A stretch of 47,818 nt of DNA, taken from assembly GCA_903859705.1 (NCBI GenBank), contig CAIONQ010000082.1:1-47818 (forward strand), read 5' to 3'. The notes beneath the pieces are model-generated. The model saw nothing but the letters and a program-made list of their open reading frames with translations, was not told the origin of the DNA and ran no database searches. Positions 7,603 through 15,234 of the stretch are shown one piece after another. Source of the stretch: an uncultured Chthonomonas sp. Its GTDB lineage: Bacteria; Armatimonadota; Chthonomonadetes; Chthonomonadales; Chthonomonadaceae. Numbering within the stretch: position 1 is the first letter of the stretch; every line of letters starts with the position of its first letter. The translations under genes were made by a program, and so were the position numbers.

Positions 7603-8748
7603 ATGGCAGCACAGGATGCAGAGAAGAACAGACCATCACCGGAGGCTCTGCTTGCTAAAATCCAGCGCGAAGAGCGGAAGCGGGGCCGCCTGAAGATATT
7701 TTTGGGGTTTGCCGCAGGTGTTGGCAAAACCTATGAAATGCTGAGCGAGGCCAACAGGCGCAAAGCTCAACGCGGCCAGGATGTGGTTATTGGCATTGTA
7801 GAAACGCATGGCCGAAAGGGAACTCACGAGCAGCTGGGTGAGCTGGAGCGTGTGCCCATGCGCTCCATAGAGTACCGTGGTGCGGTATTTCAGGAGATGG
7901 ATACCGATGCGATTATAGCCCGCCGGCCCCAGTGGGTGCTGGTGGATGAACTGGCGCACACCAACGTGCCGGGCAGCGAGCGTGAAAAGCGCTGGCAGGA
8001 TGTAGAAGTAATACTGGAGGCAGGCATCAATGTGGCAAGCACACTAAATGTGCAGCACATAGAAAGCCTGAACGATACGGTTCACGATATTACTGGCATC
8101 TGGGTTAGAGAAACCGTGCCGGATAGAATTGTGCGAGAAGCCGATGAAGTAAAGATGGTGGATATCACCCCTCGCTCGCTGGTGCATCGGCTGGAGCGTG
8201 GCGATATCTATGCGGCAGATAAGGTGCCGGGCGCCCTCAAAAACTTCTTTAGAGAGGGCAACCTCAATGCGCTTCGTGAGATTGCGCTACGAGAAATTGC
8301 CCATGAGGTGGATGAAGACCTAACCAACTACCGCCGCGAAAAGCATATAAACGAAACCTGGGCCACGCATGATAGGATTATGGTTTGCATAAGCCCCAAC
8401 AGATCCTCCATGCGCTTGATACGGCGCGGTTGGCGCATTGCCCAGCGGCTGCATGGTGAAATAGTGGCTGTGTATGTGGAAACAGACTCTCCATCGGCAG
8501 ATCAGCAAGAGATACTAAAGGGCGATTTTGCGCTTGCCGACAGGCTAAAGGTGCCGGTGGTTACGCTCAGTGGGGATGTGGCATCCGAGATTATTCGGTA
8601 TGCAATAGAAAACAGAACAACACAGATCGTGGTGGGCCACTCCAACCGTACGCGCTTCCAGGAGTTTATACACGGCTCCATTATTAACCGGCTAACAACT
8701 GAGCTGCGTGCCGTAGATATATTAATTGTTGCTGCCGATAGCGATTAA
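7603..8748 (+). CDS. kdpD: KdpD-type sensor protein lacking membrane and kinase domains
   Basis: 381 residues against ~900 for classical KdpD. Residues 25-235 are the KdpD N-terminal domain: Walker A GFAAGVGKT (35-43), VDELAHTN, LNVQHIESLND and VRETVPDRIV. Residues ~255-375 form a universal-stress-protein domain beginning MVCISPNRSSMRLIRR and ending in the nucleotide-binding-like VVGHSNR. There are no membrane spans, H-box or ATPase domain. In classical KdpD this part senses K+/ionic state, and in some Firmicutes the USP domain binds c-di-AMP. Here it probably acts in trans on the kinase two genes upstream (inference). SD AGGAGG is well placed. No kdpFABC genes are in the window; the K+ importer present is Kup, far downstream. 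Confidence 0.9.
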   Translation: MAAQDAEKNRPSPEALLAKIQREERKRGRLKIFLGFAAGVGKTYEMLSEANRRKAQRGQDVVIGIVETHGRKGTHEQLGELERVPMRSIEYRGAVFQEMDTDAIIARRPQWVLVDELAHTNVPGSEREKRWQDVEVILEAGINVASTLNVQHIESLNDTVHDITGIWVRETVPDRIVREADEVKMVDITPRSLVHRLERGDIYAADKVPGALKNFFREGNLNALREIALREIAHEVDEDLTNYRREKHINETWATHDRIMVCISPNRSSMRLIRRGWRIAQRLHGEIVAVYVETDSPSADQQEILKGDFALADRLKVPVVTLSGDVASEIIRYAIENRTTQIVVGHSNRTRFQEFIHGSIINRLTTELRAVDILIVAADSD

Positions 8749-8750
8749 GA

Positions 8751-8786
8751 ATTGGGGTGGCGTTATTGGCCGCCCCATTTATCCAA
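8751..8786. terminator. Bidirectional terminator between convergent genes
   Basis: GGGGTGGC (8754-8761) pairs with GCCGCCCC (8769-8776) around a 7-nt loop, flanked by an outer ATTGG/CCAAT extension. It separates the end of the KdpD gene from the end of the leftward carbamoyltransferase operon. Confidence 0.55.
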
Positions 8787-8789
8787 TTC

Positions 8790-8990
8790 TCAGTGCGGGT
8801 AGATGTACTCCACAACAAAGGTATCGTCCCTTGTGGGCACTTCCAGCGCTTGAACGTTTGCGTTAAGATATATAAGGGCGTCTACAATCCACTCTGGGTA
8901 GTCGCTGCCTTGCAGTTCCTGTATCAGAGCATCCATCAAGGCAGGATCGTAGGCACTTTCGGCCGGGTTGTTTTTATTCTCTGTTCTCAC
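8790..8990 (-). CDS. Small acidic protein downstream of the carbamoyltransferase
   Basis: 66 residues from GTG 8990, preceded by GGAG at ~10 nt. It lies 37 bp after the carbamoyltransferase stop on the same strand, so probably the same transcript. Predicted helical, acidic (many D and E) and soluble, ending VVEYIYPH. I do not recognise a family. The wobble-position pattern and the correct SD make it more likely real than chance; no function is proposed beyond a possible partner of the carbamoyltransferase. Confidence 0.5.
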   Translation of the reverse strand: MRTENKNNPAESAYDPALMDALIQELQGSDYPEWIVDALIYLNANVQALEVPTRDDTFVVEYIYPH

Positions 8991-9027
8991 TGTTGTGTGG
9001 CTCCAGGTGTTCAGGGTTTACCGGATA

Positions 9028-10863
9028 CTAAAACAGCTTTTCGGCGATGTAATTGCCAATTACAAGGCAATCGATATCCGTTCTTAGGAAGCATCGTACG
9101 GCATCCAGCGGTGTGCAGACTATTGGCTCGCCACGAATATTGAACGATGTATTGATCACTATCGGCACGCCAGATAGCGCTTCTACCTGTTTCAAAAGAT
9201 CATAGAAAACCGGGTTATCTTCGGCAGTAACCGTCTGGGTTCGTGCTGTTCCATCCGTATGGGTAACCGAGGGGAGCGCTTGCTTATGCTCATCTCGCAC
9301 CGGGCACACAAACAGCATGTAAGGGCTGTCGAATGGCAGATGGAAGTACTCTTCTGCTTTATCGGCGAGCACTGCCGGTGCGAATGGCCTAAAATCTTCT
9401 CGGAATTTAACACGAGAGTTCAGAATATCTTGCATTGAAGGGTTGGAGGCATTGGCAAGAATGCTGCGGCAGCCAAGTGCCCTTGGTCCAAACTCCATGC
9501 GCCCCTGAAACCAGCCTACTATTTGATTTGTGGTGATCAGGGCAGCGGTTCTGGCAAGCATATCTGGTTGAGAAAGCTTTTGATAACCAACGCCTTCAGC
9601 GGTGAGTGCTGCTTCTATTTCGGCATCTGTATACTCTGGTCCGAGCAACGTACTATGTTTGCCTACTGCAGACACATTGCGGGGTTTGCCGGCATGTGCA
9701 CAGTTGAGTGCGGCACCAAGCGCACCGCCAGCATCACCAGCAGCGGGCTGAACCCATAAAGATTTGAAGGGAGTATCCTGCAGCAATCTCCAGTTCGCAA
9801 CGCCATTTAGCGCCACTCCGCCTGCAAGGCACAGGTTATCGGGGCGCCCGGCTGCCTCATGCAGTTTGCAGGCCATTTGTACCAGGCATTGTTCCAGCAC
9901 AGCTTGCAGCGAGGCAGCTATATCCTGATGATAAGCTGTAAGCGTTTGTGATTCTACGCGTGGTGGGCCAAGCAGACTAACCAGTTCTGGCGTGAACATT
10001 GAGGTATCGTCGTACATAAACCGGAAGTACACTAAATTGAGTTTGAAGCTTCCATCTTCAAACTCTGTAATCAGCTTCCGAATTCGATCCTGGTAAATGG
10101 GTTTGCCGATACCCGCCAGGCCCATTACTTTGTACTCGTCGTTATTTACCTTGAAACCCAGAAATGCCGTAAGGGTGCTATACAATAAGCCGAGCGAATC
10201 TGGGTAATGGATTTCTCGTACCAGCTCAATAGTGTTGCCTATTGCAGTGTATTGTCCGGTTGTGGACCACTCTCCAACGCCATCTATTGTCAGGATTGCA
10301 GCTTCTGAATACGGTGATGGAAAATAGGCGGAGGCGGCGTGCGAAAGGTGGTGTGGGATGTATTTGAATTGCCCGGAATAACCTGTGGATTTACGTACAG
10401 TAGCTTCAATGAACAGGCGCTCATGCACCGACTTACACAGTTGTTTGTAAACCAGATTTCTTGCACTATCGCCCCATTGTTTACCGCAGGATACAATACG
10501 GTGCAGCTTTTGCAGGGGCTCTTCGTAAAACGCAATCAGGTTGATATCATCGATTTGCATACCAGCCTGTTTGAGGCAAAACTGAATGGATTGCGCTGGA
10601 AAGTTACTATCGTGCTTACGTCTGGTAAATCGCTCTTCCTCTGCTGCTGCAACCGTGATGCCATCTGCCACCAGTGCCGCCGCGGCATCATGATAATAAC
10701 AGGAAATGCCAAGGATATTTCGCGCGGAAAGAGGCCCCGAGCTTACAGCAGGAGACGCGTAGTGCCAGGTGCTAACATTGCGGGTTGATGGGAGTTTTGG
10801 GGCAGGGACCAGAGCATACAATCCCCTTAACAGACCATCGATATCCACGGATGGCTCCGCCAC
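9028..10863 (-). CDS. Carbamoyltransferase (NodU/CmcH/TobZ family)
   Basis: 611 residues. After a ~48-residue N-terminal extension comes the Kae1-like YrdC-associated fold. Visible motifs: GISCYYHDAAAALV, EEERFTRRKHD, the metal-site HHLSHAASAYF, and LAGGVALNGVANW. The C-terminal domain has FGPRALGCRSILA, REDFRPFAPAVL and INTSFNIRGEPIV. Such enzymes make carbamoyl-adenylate from carbamoyl phosphate and ATP and move the carbamoyl group to a sugar or antibiotic hydroxyl. Here the neighbouring exporter genes point to carbamoylation of a surface glycan or secreted metabolite (inference). GTG 10863 has a good SD (AGGGAG), which supports keeping the extension. Confidence 0.93.
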   Translation of the reverse strand: MAEPSVDIDGLLRGLYALVPAPKLPSTRNVSTWHYASPAVSSGPLSARNILGISCYYHDAAAALVADGITVAAAEEERFTRRKHDSNFPAQSIQFCLKQAGMQIDDINLIAFYEEPLQKLHRIVSCGKQWGDSARNLVYKQLCKSVHERLFIEATVRKSTGYSGQFKYIPHHLSHAASAYFPSPYSEAAILTIDGVGEWSTTGQYTAIGNTIELVREIHYPDSLGLLYSTLTAFLGFKVNNDEYKVMGLAGIGKPIYQDRIRKLITEFEDGSFKLNLVYFRFMYDDTSMFTPELVSLLGPPRVESQTLTAYHQDIAASLQAVLEQCLVQMACKLHEAAGRPDNLCLAGGVALNGVANWRLLQDTPFKSLWVQPAAGDAGGALGAALNCAHAGKPRNVSAVGKHSTLLGPEYTDAEIEAALTAEGVGYQKLSQPDMLARTAALITTNQIVGWFQGRMEFGPRALGCRSILANASNPSMQDILNSRVKFREDFRPFAPAVLADKAEEYFHLPFDSPYMLFVCPVRDEHKQALPSVTHTDGTARTQTVTAEDNPVFYDLLKQVEALSGVPIVINTSFNIRGEPIVCTPLDAVRCFLRTDIDCLVIGNYIAEKLF

Positions 10864-11194
10864 TACAATCTCCCTTTGCTACAGCTTCCGTACTGATATA
10901 AAAAACCAGATGTGTAAGAACGGCAGCCACATCACTATGGAGCCATGCAATCAATGAAGTAGCCTATGCCGTGCTTGCCGGTTTAGATCATGCATATGCT
11001 TTAACTATTGATCAGTGCTCAGGAGTGCGTACCATACCTGAACAGTTAACGGCACATTATACCTTCTTAGCCAAACCGAGCTATTCACTATTTGAACGGT
11101 ATGCCGGGTAGTACTCTGGTTCAGGTAGCATGGCAACCATCCACCCTGCGATAAGTGCAAACTACAATCGAGCAATTCGGGGATTGACTAATTG
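10864..11194. other. Divergent intergenic region, left part
   Basis: No gene supported. It must hold the leftward promoter of the carbamoyltransferase, but I see no convincing -35/-10 pair on that strand. AT-richer than its surroundings. Confidence 0.35.
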
Positions 11195-11217
11195 CTTGCT
11201 GGTATAATGTGAGCAAG
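11195..11217 (+). promoter_or_regulatory. Extended -10 promoter flanked by inverted repeat
   Basis: TATAAT at 11203-11208 preceded by TG one base upstream (TGGTATAAT), a textbook extended -10. CTTGCT (11195-11200) and AGCAAG (11212-11217) form an inverted repeat around it, as an operator would. It lies ~130 bp upstream of the dioxygenase start. Confidence 0.55.
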
Positions 11218-11235
11218 ATTGATATCTAAAAACGT

Positions 11236-11255
11236 GGTACTTTTCGGTACTTTCG
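11236..11255 (+). repeat. Tandem 10-bp repeat in the dioxygenase leader
   Basis: GGTACTTTTC is followed immediately by GGTACTTTCG, two near-identical units one helical turn apart, downstream of the predicted transcription start. Possibly a protein-binding site. Confidence 0.4.
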
Positions 11256-11337
11256 GAAAGACCTATCTGCAATTAATTGAGAATTTACTACACTGTTTTC
11301 CGGGCAGTTCCGGGCGAACAGGATGGGGGAGAGTGTC

Positions 11338-12501
11338 GTGGTTGATCCGTCTGAATCTAACTCTGCTGAAAGCGTAGCAACCAGTTCTTATCTGGATTCG
11401 ATATCCGCCTATGGCAAGGCGGGCGTACCAGAAGCGCCGGTGTTTGCTGATCCTGAGCATGATGCAGCGTTTCGTCGCGATGGTTACATTATTCTGCCCT
11501 TACTGAACGAAGAAGAAGTTGCTGAATTGCTTAAGCTGCACAGCACGTTCAATCCAAATCAGCAGTCTGAGTTTGATACCACTATCTTCAATCCGGATCC
11601 TTCCTACCGTACTGGCGTTCGAGTTGAGATTGATCGCATTGTGCAGCCCCGGGCGTTGCCACTACTGGCGAACTACAAACGTGCCGTTAGCAACTTCATA
11701 AACAAGCGCCATGAAACCAAGAATGCCCGTGTGTGGATACATCAGGATTACACTTTTGTAGATCAATCCAGGTACAGTGGCGTTCACGTATGGATACCGC
11801 TGGTAGATGTTGATGAAACAAACGGCTGTATGAGCATTTATCCTGGAACGCACAGCCTGATTAATCACATCAGCGCACAACCATACCAGAGTTACCAGTG
11901 CTTCCCCAATCCGTACGAAAATGTTAGCCAGATGCTGGAAAAGGGGGGAGCAGTTGCCGCCCCAATGAAGGCCGGTTACGGGCTGTTTTTTAACGAGCGT
12001 ACGCTGCACAGTTCTGGCGAAAACTATACTGGCATCGATAGAGTGGTCGTTAATTGTGCTTATATTCCAGAAGATGAGCCTATGTATCTGTATGCCCCCT
12101 CTCCCGAAGAGGATGGCGTTCTGGACATGGTTGAGCTGCTGGATATAAGCTTCCTACATTTGATGCATCAGAAGCCGCTTCCAGTACCTTATCCGGATGC
12201 ATTCAAACTGGTAGGCACTGTTAATTACAAGCCAACCATGCTCACTCAAGACGACATCAAGCATATGCTGCGCCCCGGTTATGTGCATGTGCATGAGGTT
12301 GAAGATCCGAATGCACCTAACTGGCATTCAGATCACACCATATCGGTGGAAACTGTGAGCGCAGCGCCAACTCCTATCGAAGTTGCCTCACCCGTCGCCG
12401 AGCCGGCAGCTGTTGCTGTTGCGGAGCCGGTTGCAGTAGCCACGGCAGCGCCAGCTTCAAAACCTTCCTGGATCAGGAAACTGTTTGGGCGCGGCAATTA
12501 A
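11338..12501 (+). CDS. PhyH-family Fe(II)/2-oxoglutarate dioxygenase
   Basis: 387 residues. Iron ligands are visible as H135-Q-D137 and distal H224 in LHSSGEN, with R235 (GIDR) placed to hold 2-oxoglutarate. The N-terminal FRRDGYIILPLLNEEEVAEL is typical of phytanoyl-CoA dioxygenase relatives. Substrate unknown; in polysaccharide or natural-product loci such enzymes hydroxylate or oxidise small molecules. The last ~45 residues are an Ala/Pro/Val-rich linker ending SWIRKLFGRGN, a short basic-aromatic tail that recurs in the SGNH protein at 16813. GTG 11338 is chosen because GGGGAG sits 6 nt before it; the in-frame ATG 11323 is inside that SD and has none of its own. Confidence 0.88.
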   Translation: MVDPSESNSAESVATSSYLDSISAYGKAGVPEAPVFADPEHDAAFRRDGYIILPLLNEEEVAELLKLHSTFNPNQQSEFDTTIFNPDPSYRTGVRVEIDRIVQPRALPLLANYKRAVSNFINKRHETKNARVWIHQDYTFVDQSRYSGVHVWIPLVDVDETNGCMSIYPGTHSLINHISAQPYQSYQCFPNPYENVSQMLEKGGAVAAPMKAGYGLFFNERTLHSSGENYTGIDRVVVNCAYIPEDEPMYLYAPSPEEDGVLDMVELLDISFLHLMHQKPLPVPYPDAFKLVGTVNYKPTMLTQDDIKHMLRPGYVHVHEVEDPNAPNWHSDHTISVETVSAAPTPIEVASPVAEPAAVAVAEPVAVATAAPASKPSWIRKLFGRGN

Positions 12502-12536
12502 GTTTGTAACTGTGTTAAGATAACCGCAACTTATTT

Positions 12537-12580
12537 AAGGGTGGCCGCATCATGAATTAGTGATGCGGCCACCCTTTTTA
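12537..12580. terminator. Strong bidirectional terminator
   Basis: A 16-bp perfect inverted repeat (arms 12537-12552 and 12561-12576, core GGGTGGCCGCATCA) with an 8-nt loop, followed by TTTTTA on the plus strand and A-rich sequence before it. It ends the dioxygenase gene and the convergent wzt transcript. Confidence 0.88.
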
Positions 12581-12636
12581 TTTACTAATTCACATTCGAC
12601 TGTGAATCTCGCCCGGTTGCTTGCTCACTTAGAACG

Positions 12637-14019
12637 CTACTCCTGTTGCTGTTTTGCGGCTGTTCCGCTCCAGCGTGCATCCATGTGTACAAACCATGGG
12701 CACATGGGAGCAATATTGGTTTCGAGCGATGGGGGGCTATACACTACAAATTCATACTGAATGAACTTCATGTCTCCCCCTGCAAGAATTGCCGATGTTT
12801 GAGCATCATAGAGCATGGGCCGCAACTGATAGGTTCCTACCACAAAGGGCAGCCATTCAATGAAACAGGTAAGTGTATTTAGCCCGGTCTTCAGCGCGAA
12901 ACGCGGTGATTCAAATCCGGAACCAAGCGCTGCCATAGGAAACAGCGTTTCCCGGCCGATGTGCATGCCAAACACAATTGCCTCGTACTCCTGAGGTGAA
13001 TGGCATGTCATTTCAACAATCATTGGCTTGCCCGGCATGATGTTTTCGCCATCCACTGGGCTACAAGTTAGGCTCAGGATCTGAGGAAGATCGGGATCAA
13101 CTTCCTGGTTAGTTGCCAGCTCCTCCGCAGTTGTTGCTCTAAAAGGTGTGAGTGCGGGCTCTGCTGGCTGTAGATCCTGCAATCCGCTGAGTGAACTATC
13201 TTCAGCTTCCTCCAGCGTGGTAACAGGGGCTGCTTCTACCGCCAGTTGTTCTGCCGTAGCCGCGGGCTCCATTAGCTTGTGGTAAGCTGCAACCACATCT
13301 CGCGTTTCGCCATAATTAGAAACGGTGCCATGATCCAGCAATATGCAGTTTCGGCAAAGTGCCTGTATGGTAAACAGATCATGTGAGCAGAGCAGGATAG
13401 ACCCGCCGCCGTTAAGATATTCACGAATGTAGGCAAGGAACTTAGCTTGAAATTTGAGATCGCCAGCGCTCAGGGCTTCGTCAACGATAAACAGATCTGG
13501 CTTTAGCCGTGTGTAAATAGAAAATGCCAGCCGCAGCCGCATGCCAAGGCTATATGTGCCCACAGCCGAATCGATGAACTCTCCAATTTCTGCAAACTCA
13601 ATCACCGATTCTAATTCAGCGCGAATAAGTTCTTCGCTGCAGCCATGAAGAGCGAGCTGGGTGGATATGTTTTCCCGCCCAGTTTGAACCATGTTCAAAC
13701 CGCCGTTGTTATCGATTAGTGCAATGCTGTTTGTATAGAGGTTTATGTAACCCTCTGTTGGCCGAATAAGCCCGGCAATGAGGTTGATAAGGGTGCTTTT
13801 GCCTGCTCCGTTGTGGCCGATTACGCCGAGCACTTCGCCCTTGTGTAGCTCCAAATCAATGTTTCTGAGTGCCCAGAATTCGCCGGGCCTCAGGGTTGTT
13901 TGAGGCTGAATTCGAAGCAGCTCTCGCAAGATGTCCTGCGATGCGTATCGGAAGGCTCGCTCTGGACGCCGACAAAATCGTTTGGAGAGGCCATTTACCT
14001 CCAACAGCAAACTACTCAT
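12637..14019 (-). CDS. wzt: Polysaccharide ABC transporter ATP-binding protein, Wzt type with C-terminal domain
   Basis: 460 residues. Residues 1-260 are an ABC ATPase: Walker A GHNGAGKST (68-76), signature YSLGMRLRL, Walker B LFIVDEALSAGD and an H-loop LCSHD. The Wzt/TagH subfamily is indicated by the 45-residue lead before the first strand and the LNMVQTGRENI segment. A variable acidic linker follows (~265-325), and residues ~330-450 form a beta-rich Wzt_C-like domain that in O-antigen exporters recognises a modified end of the glycan. It energises Wzm for export across the inner membrane. The start lies 6 bp after the wzm stop with no SD, so it is translationally coupled. Confidence 0.92.
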   Translation of the reverse strand: MSSLLLEVNGLSKRFCRRPERAFRYASQDILRELLRIQPQTTLRPGEFWALRNIDLELHKGEVLGVIGHNGAGKSTLINLIAGLIRPTEGYINLYTNSIALIDNNGGLNMVQTGRENISTQLALHGCSEELIRAELESVIEFAEIGEFIDSAVGTYSLGMRLRLAFSIYTRLKPDLFIVDEALSAGDLKFQAKFLAYIREYLNGGGSILLCSHDLFTIQALCRNCILLDHGTVSNYGETRDVVAAYHKLMEPAATAEQLAVEAAPVTTLEEAEDSSLSGLQDLQPAEPALTPFRATTAEELATNQEVDPDLPQILSLTCSPVDGENIMPGKPMIVEMTCHSPQEYEAIVFGMHIGRETLFPMAALGSGFESPRFALKTGLNTLTCFIEWLPFVVGTYQLRPMLYDAQTSAILAGGDMKFIQYEFVVYSPPSLETNIAPMCPWFVHMDARWSGTAAKQQQE

Positions 14020-14025
14020 CGTTGT

Positions 14026-14874
14026 TTACAGCATCCGTTCTACAACATATGGACGGCAAAAGCGGCAAGATAGCCATCCAAAGGTGATCAGGGCCAACCC
14101 CACTGGTACTGCAATAACAGCAGCCCAACGCGGGCCAGGTGCACCGTACATTAAAGAGCGGGTGCTGTTCATCACATAACCCAGTGGATTCCACTGGTGA
14201 ATCAATGCCACAGTGGTGCCGGGCGTTGTTTTAACGAACACAGGTGTTATGGCAAACAAGATCCAGGGGAAGTAGTTCATAACACTATCAATATCGCGCT
14301 TCAAGCTGCTGAACGGCGCAAGCATCAGCCCCAAGCCCGCACCGGATAATAGAATTCCCAGGAAACCGACGATTGCAATAGGGAAAGTAGCTACTGGCTT
14401 TACCTTGAATACCATACAAACCAGCGTGATCATGGTGAGCCTGATAAACAGGCCAAATAAAAGGTCGATAAATGCCGCAGCAATCAAGCCTTCGGTTGGT
14501 ACTCGGTTGCGTTTCAAAATCATTGCGTGCTTATCAAACACCATGCGTAGGCCGTTTACACCATCTACAAACGTTTGAGCCATTGCCAGGCCAAATACGC
14601 CATAAAATGGGGGCGGAACGTCACCCCGATGGGTACTGATAATCTGTGTTTTCTGCCCAATTGAGATTGCCACTGCCGTGATGATAACGGGAATAAACGC
14701 CCAGGCAAGCCCCAGCGATGAGTGGCGATATTGCGTGGCAAGGTTTCTTATAAAGAGCCTTCGGGCAGCTGGCAGCGATTTAGCTGCATCACGCAATGCG
14801 GATTTTACAAATTCTGCCGGGTGCTTTAGCCGACTATCGGCGTGGTAAACAACGGAGGGAGATTTTTGAGGCAT
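14026..14874 (-). CDS. wzm: Polysaccharide ABC transporter permease (Wzm/TagG family)
   Basis: 282 residues with about six hydrophobic segments after an N-terminal cytoplasmic amphipathic stretch. The motif NLATQYRHSSLGLAWAFIPVI is the usual ABC-2 polysaccharide exporter entry. Residues ~180-190 hold the PWILFAITPVF loop, and WNPLGYVMNSTRSLMYG follows, as in Wzm. It forms the membrane channel with the downstream Wzt. First gene of the leftward pair; its divergent partner is the radical SAM gene 360 bp away. No good SD before ATG 14874, so the start is moderately certain. Confidence 0.9.
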   Translation of the reverse strand: MPQKSPSVVYHADSRLKHPAEFVKSALRDAAKSLPAARRLFIRNLATQYRHSSLGLAWAFIPVIITAVAISIGQKTQIISTHRGDVPPPFYGVFGLAMAQTFVDGVNGLRMVFDKHAMILKRNRVPTEGLIAAAFIDLLFGLFIRLTMITLVCMVFKVKPVATFPIAIVGFLGILLSGAGLGLMLAPFSSLKRDIDSVMNYFPWILFAITPVFVKTTPGTTVALIHQWNPLGYVMNSTRSLMYGAPGPRWAAVIAVPVGLALITFGWLSCRFCRPYVVERML

Positions 14875-15110
14875 GGTTATTAGTGCACTGTTTCTCGGGC
14901 GGTACGAGGCTCGATTAAACTATCTGTCCGTAATTACCGGTCGGTTGGAAAGCGGGAGTGAAATTCGATGGGTAAGCAAAGCTTAGCAGGCAAGCACAAT
15001 TATACCCAGACGAACATTAGCAGTCAAACATAACGCCATAATGCGCCAGTACAGCTGCAATTTGCTTGATATACAGGGAGCATACCTGGCAGCTAACCTG
15101 TTTTTTGGAT
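14875..15110. other. Divergent intergenic region upstream of wzm
   Basis: No gene. AT-rich, with short inverted repeats (for example CAGCTG near 15055) but no clear leftward promoter that I can defend. Confidence 0.3.
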
Positions 15111-15139
15111 TTGACAGCGAGCAGACAATCAGGTATAAC
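15111..15139 (+). promoter_or_regulatory. Strong sigma70-like promoter of the radical SAM/SGNH pair
   Basis: Perfect TTGACA (15111-15116), 17-bp spacer, TATAAC (15134-15139). Predicted transcript start near 15146, giving a ~90-nt leader to ATG 15235. Confidence 0.75.
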
Positions 15140-15234
15140 TGGGCCGTGACCAGGATTTTGGAGCATTCGGCACATTGATAGTTTGCTGCATCTGGCTCAC
15201 CAGGCGTTAAGAAAGTTTCAGGTGTTTGTAACCC

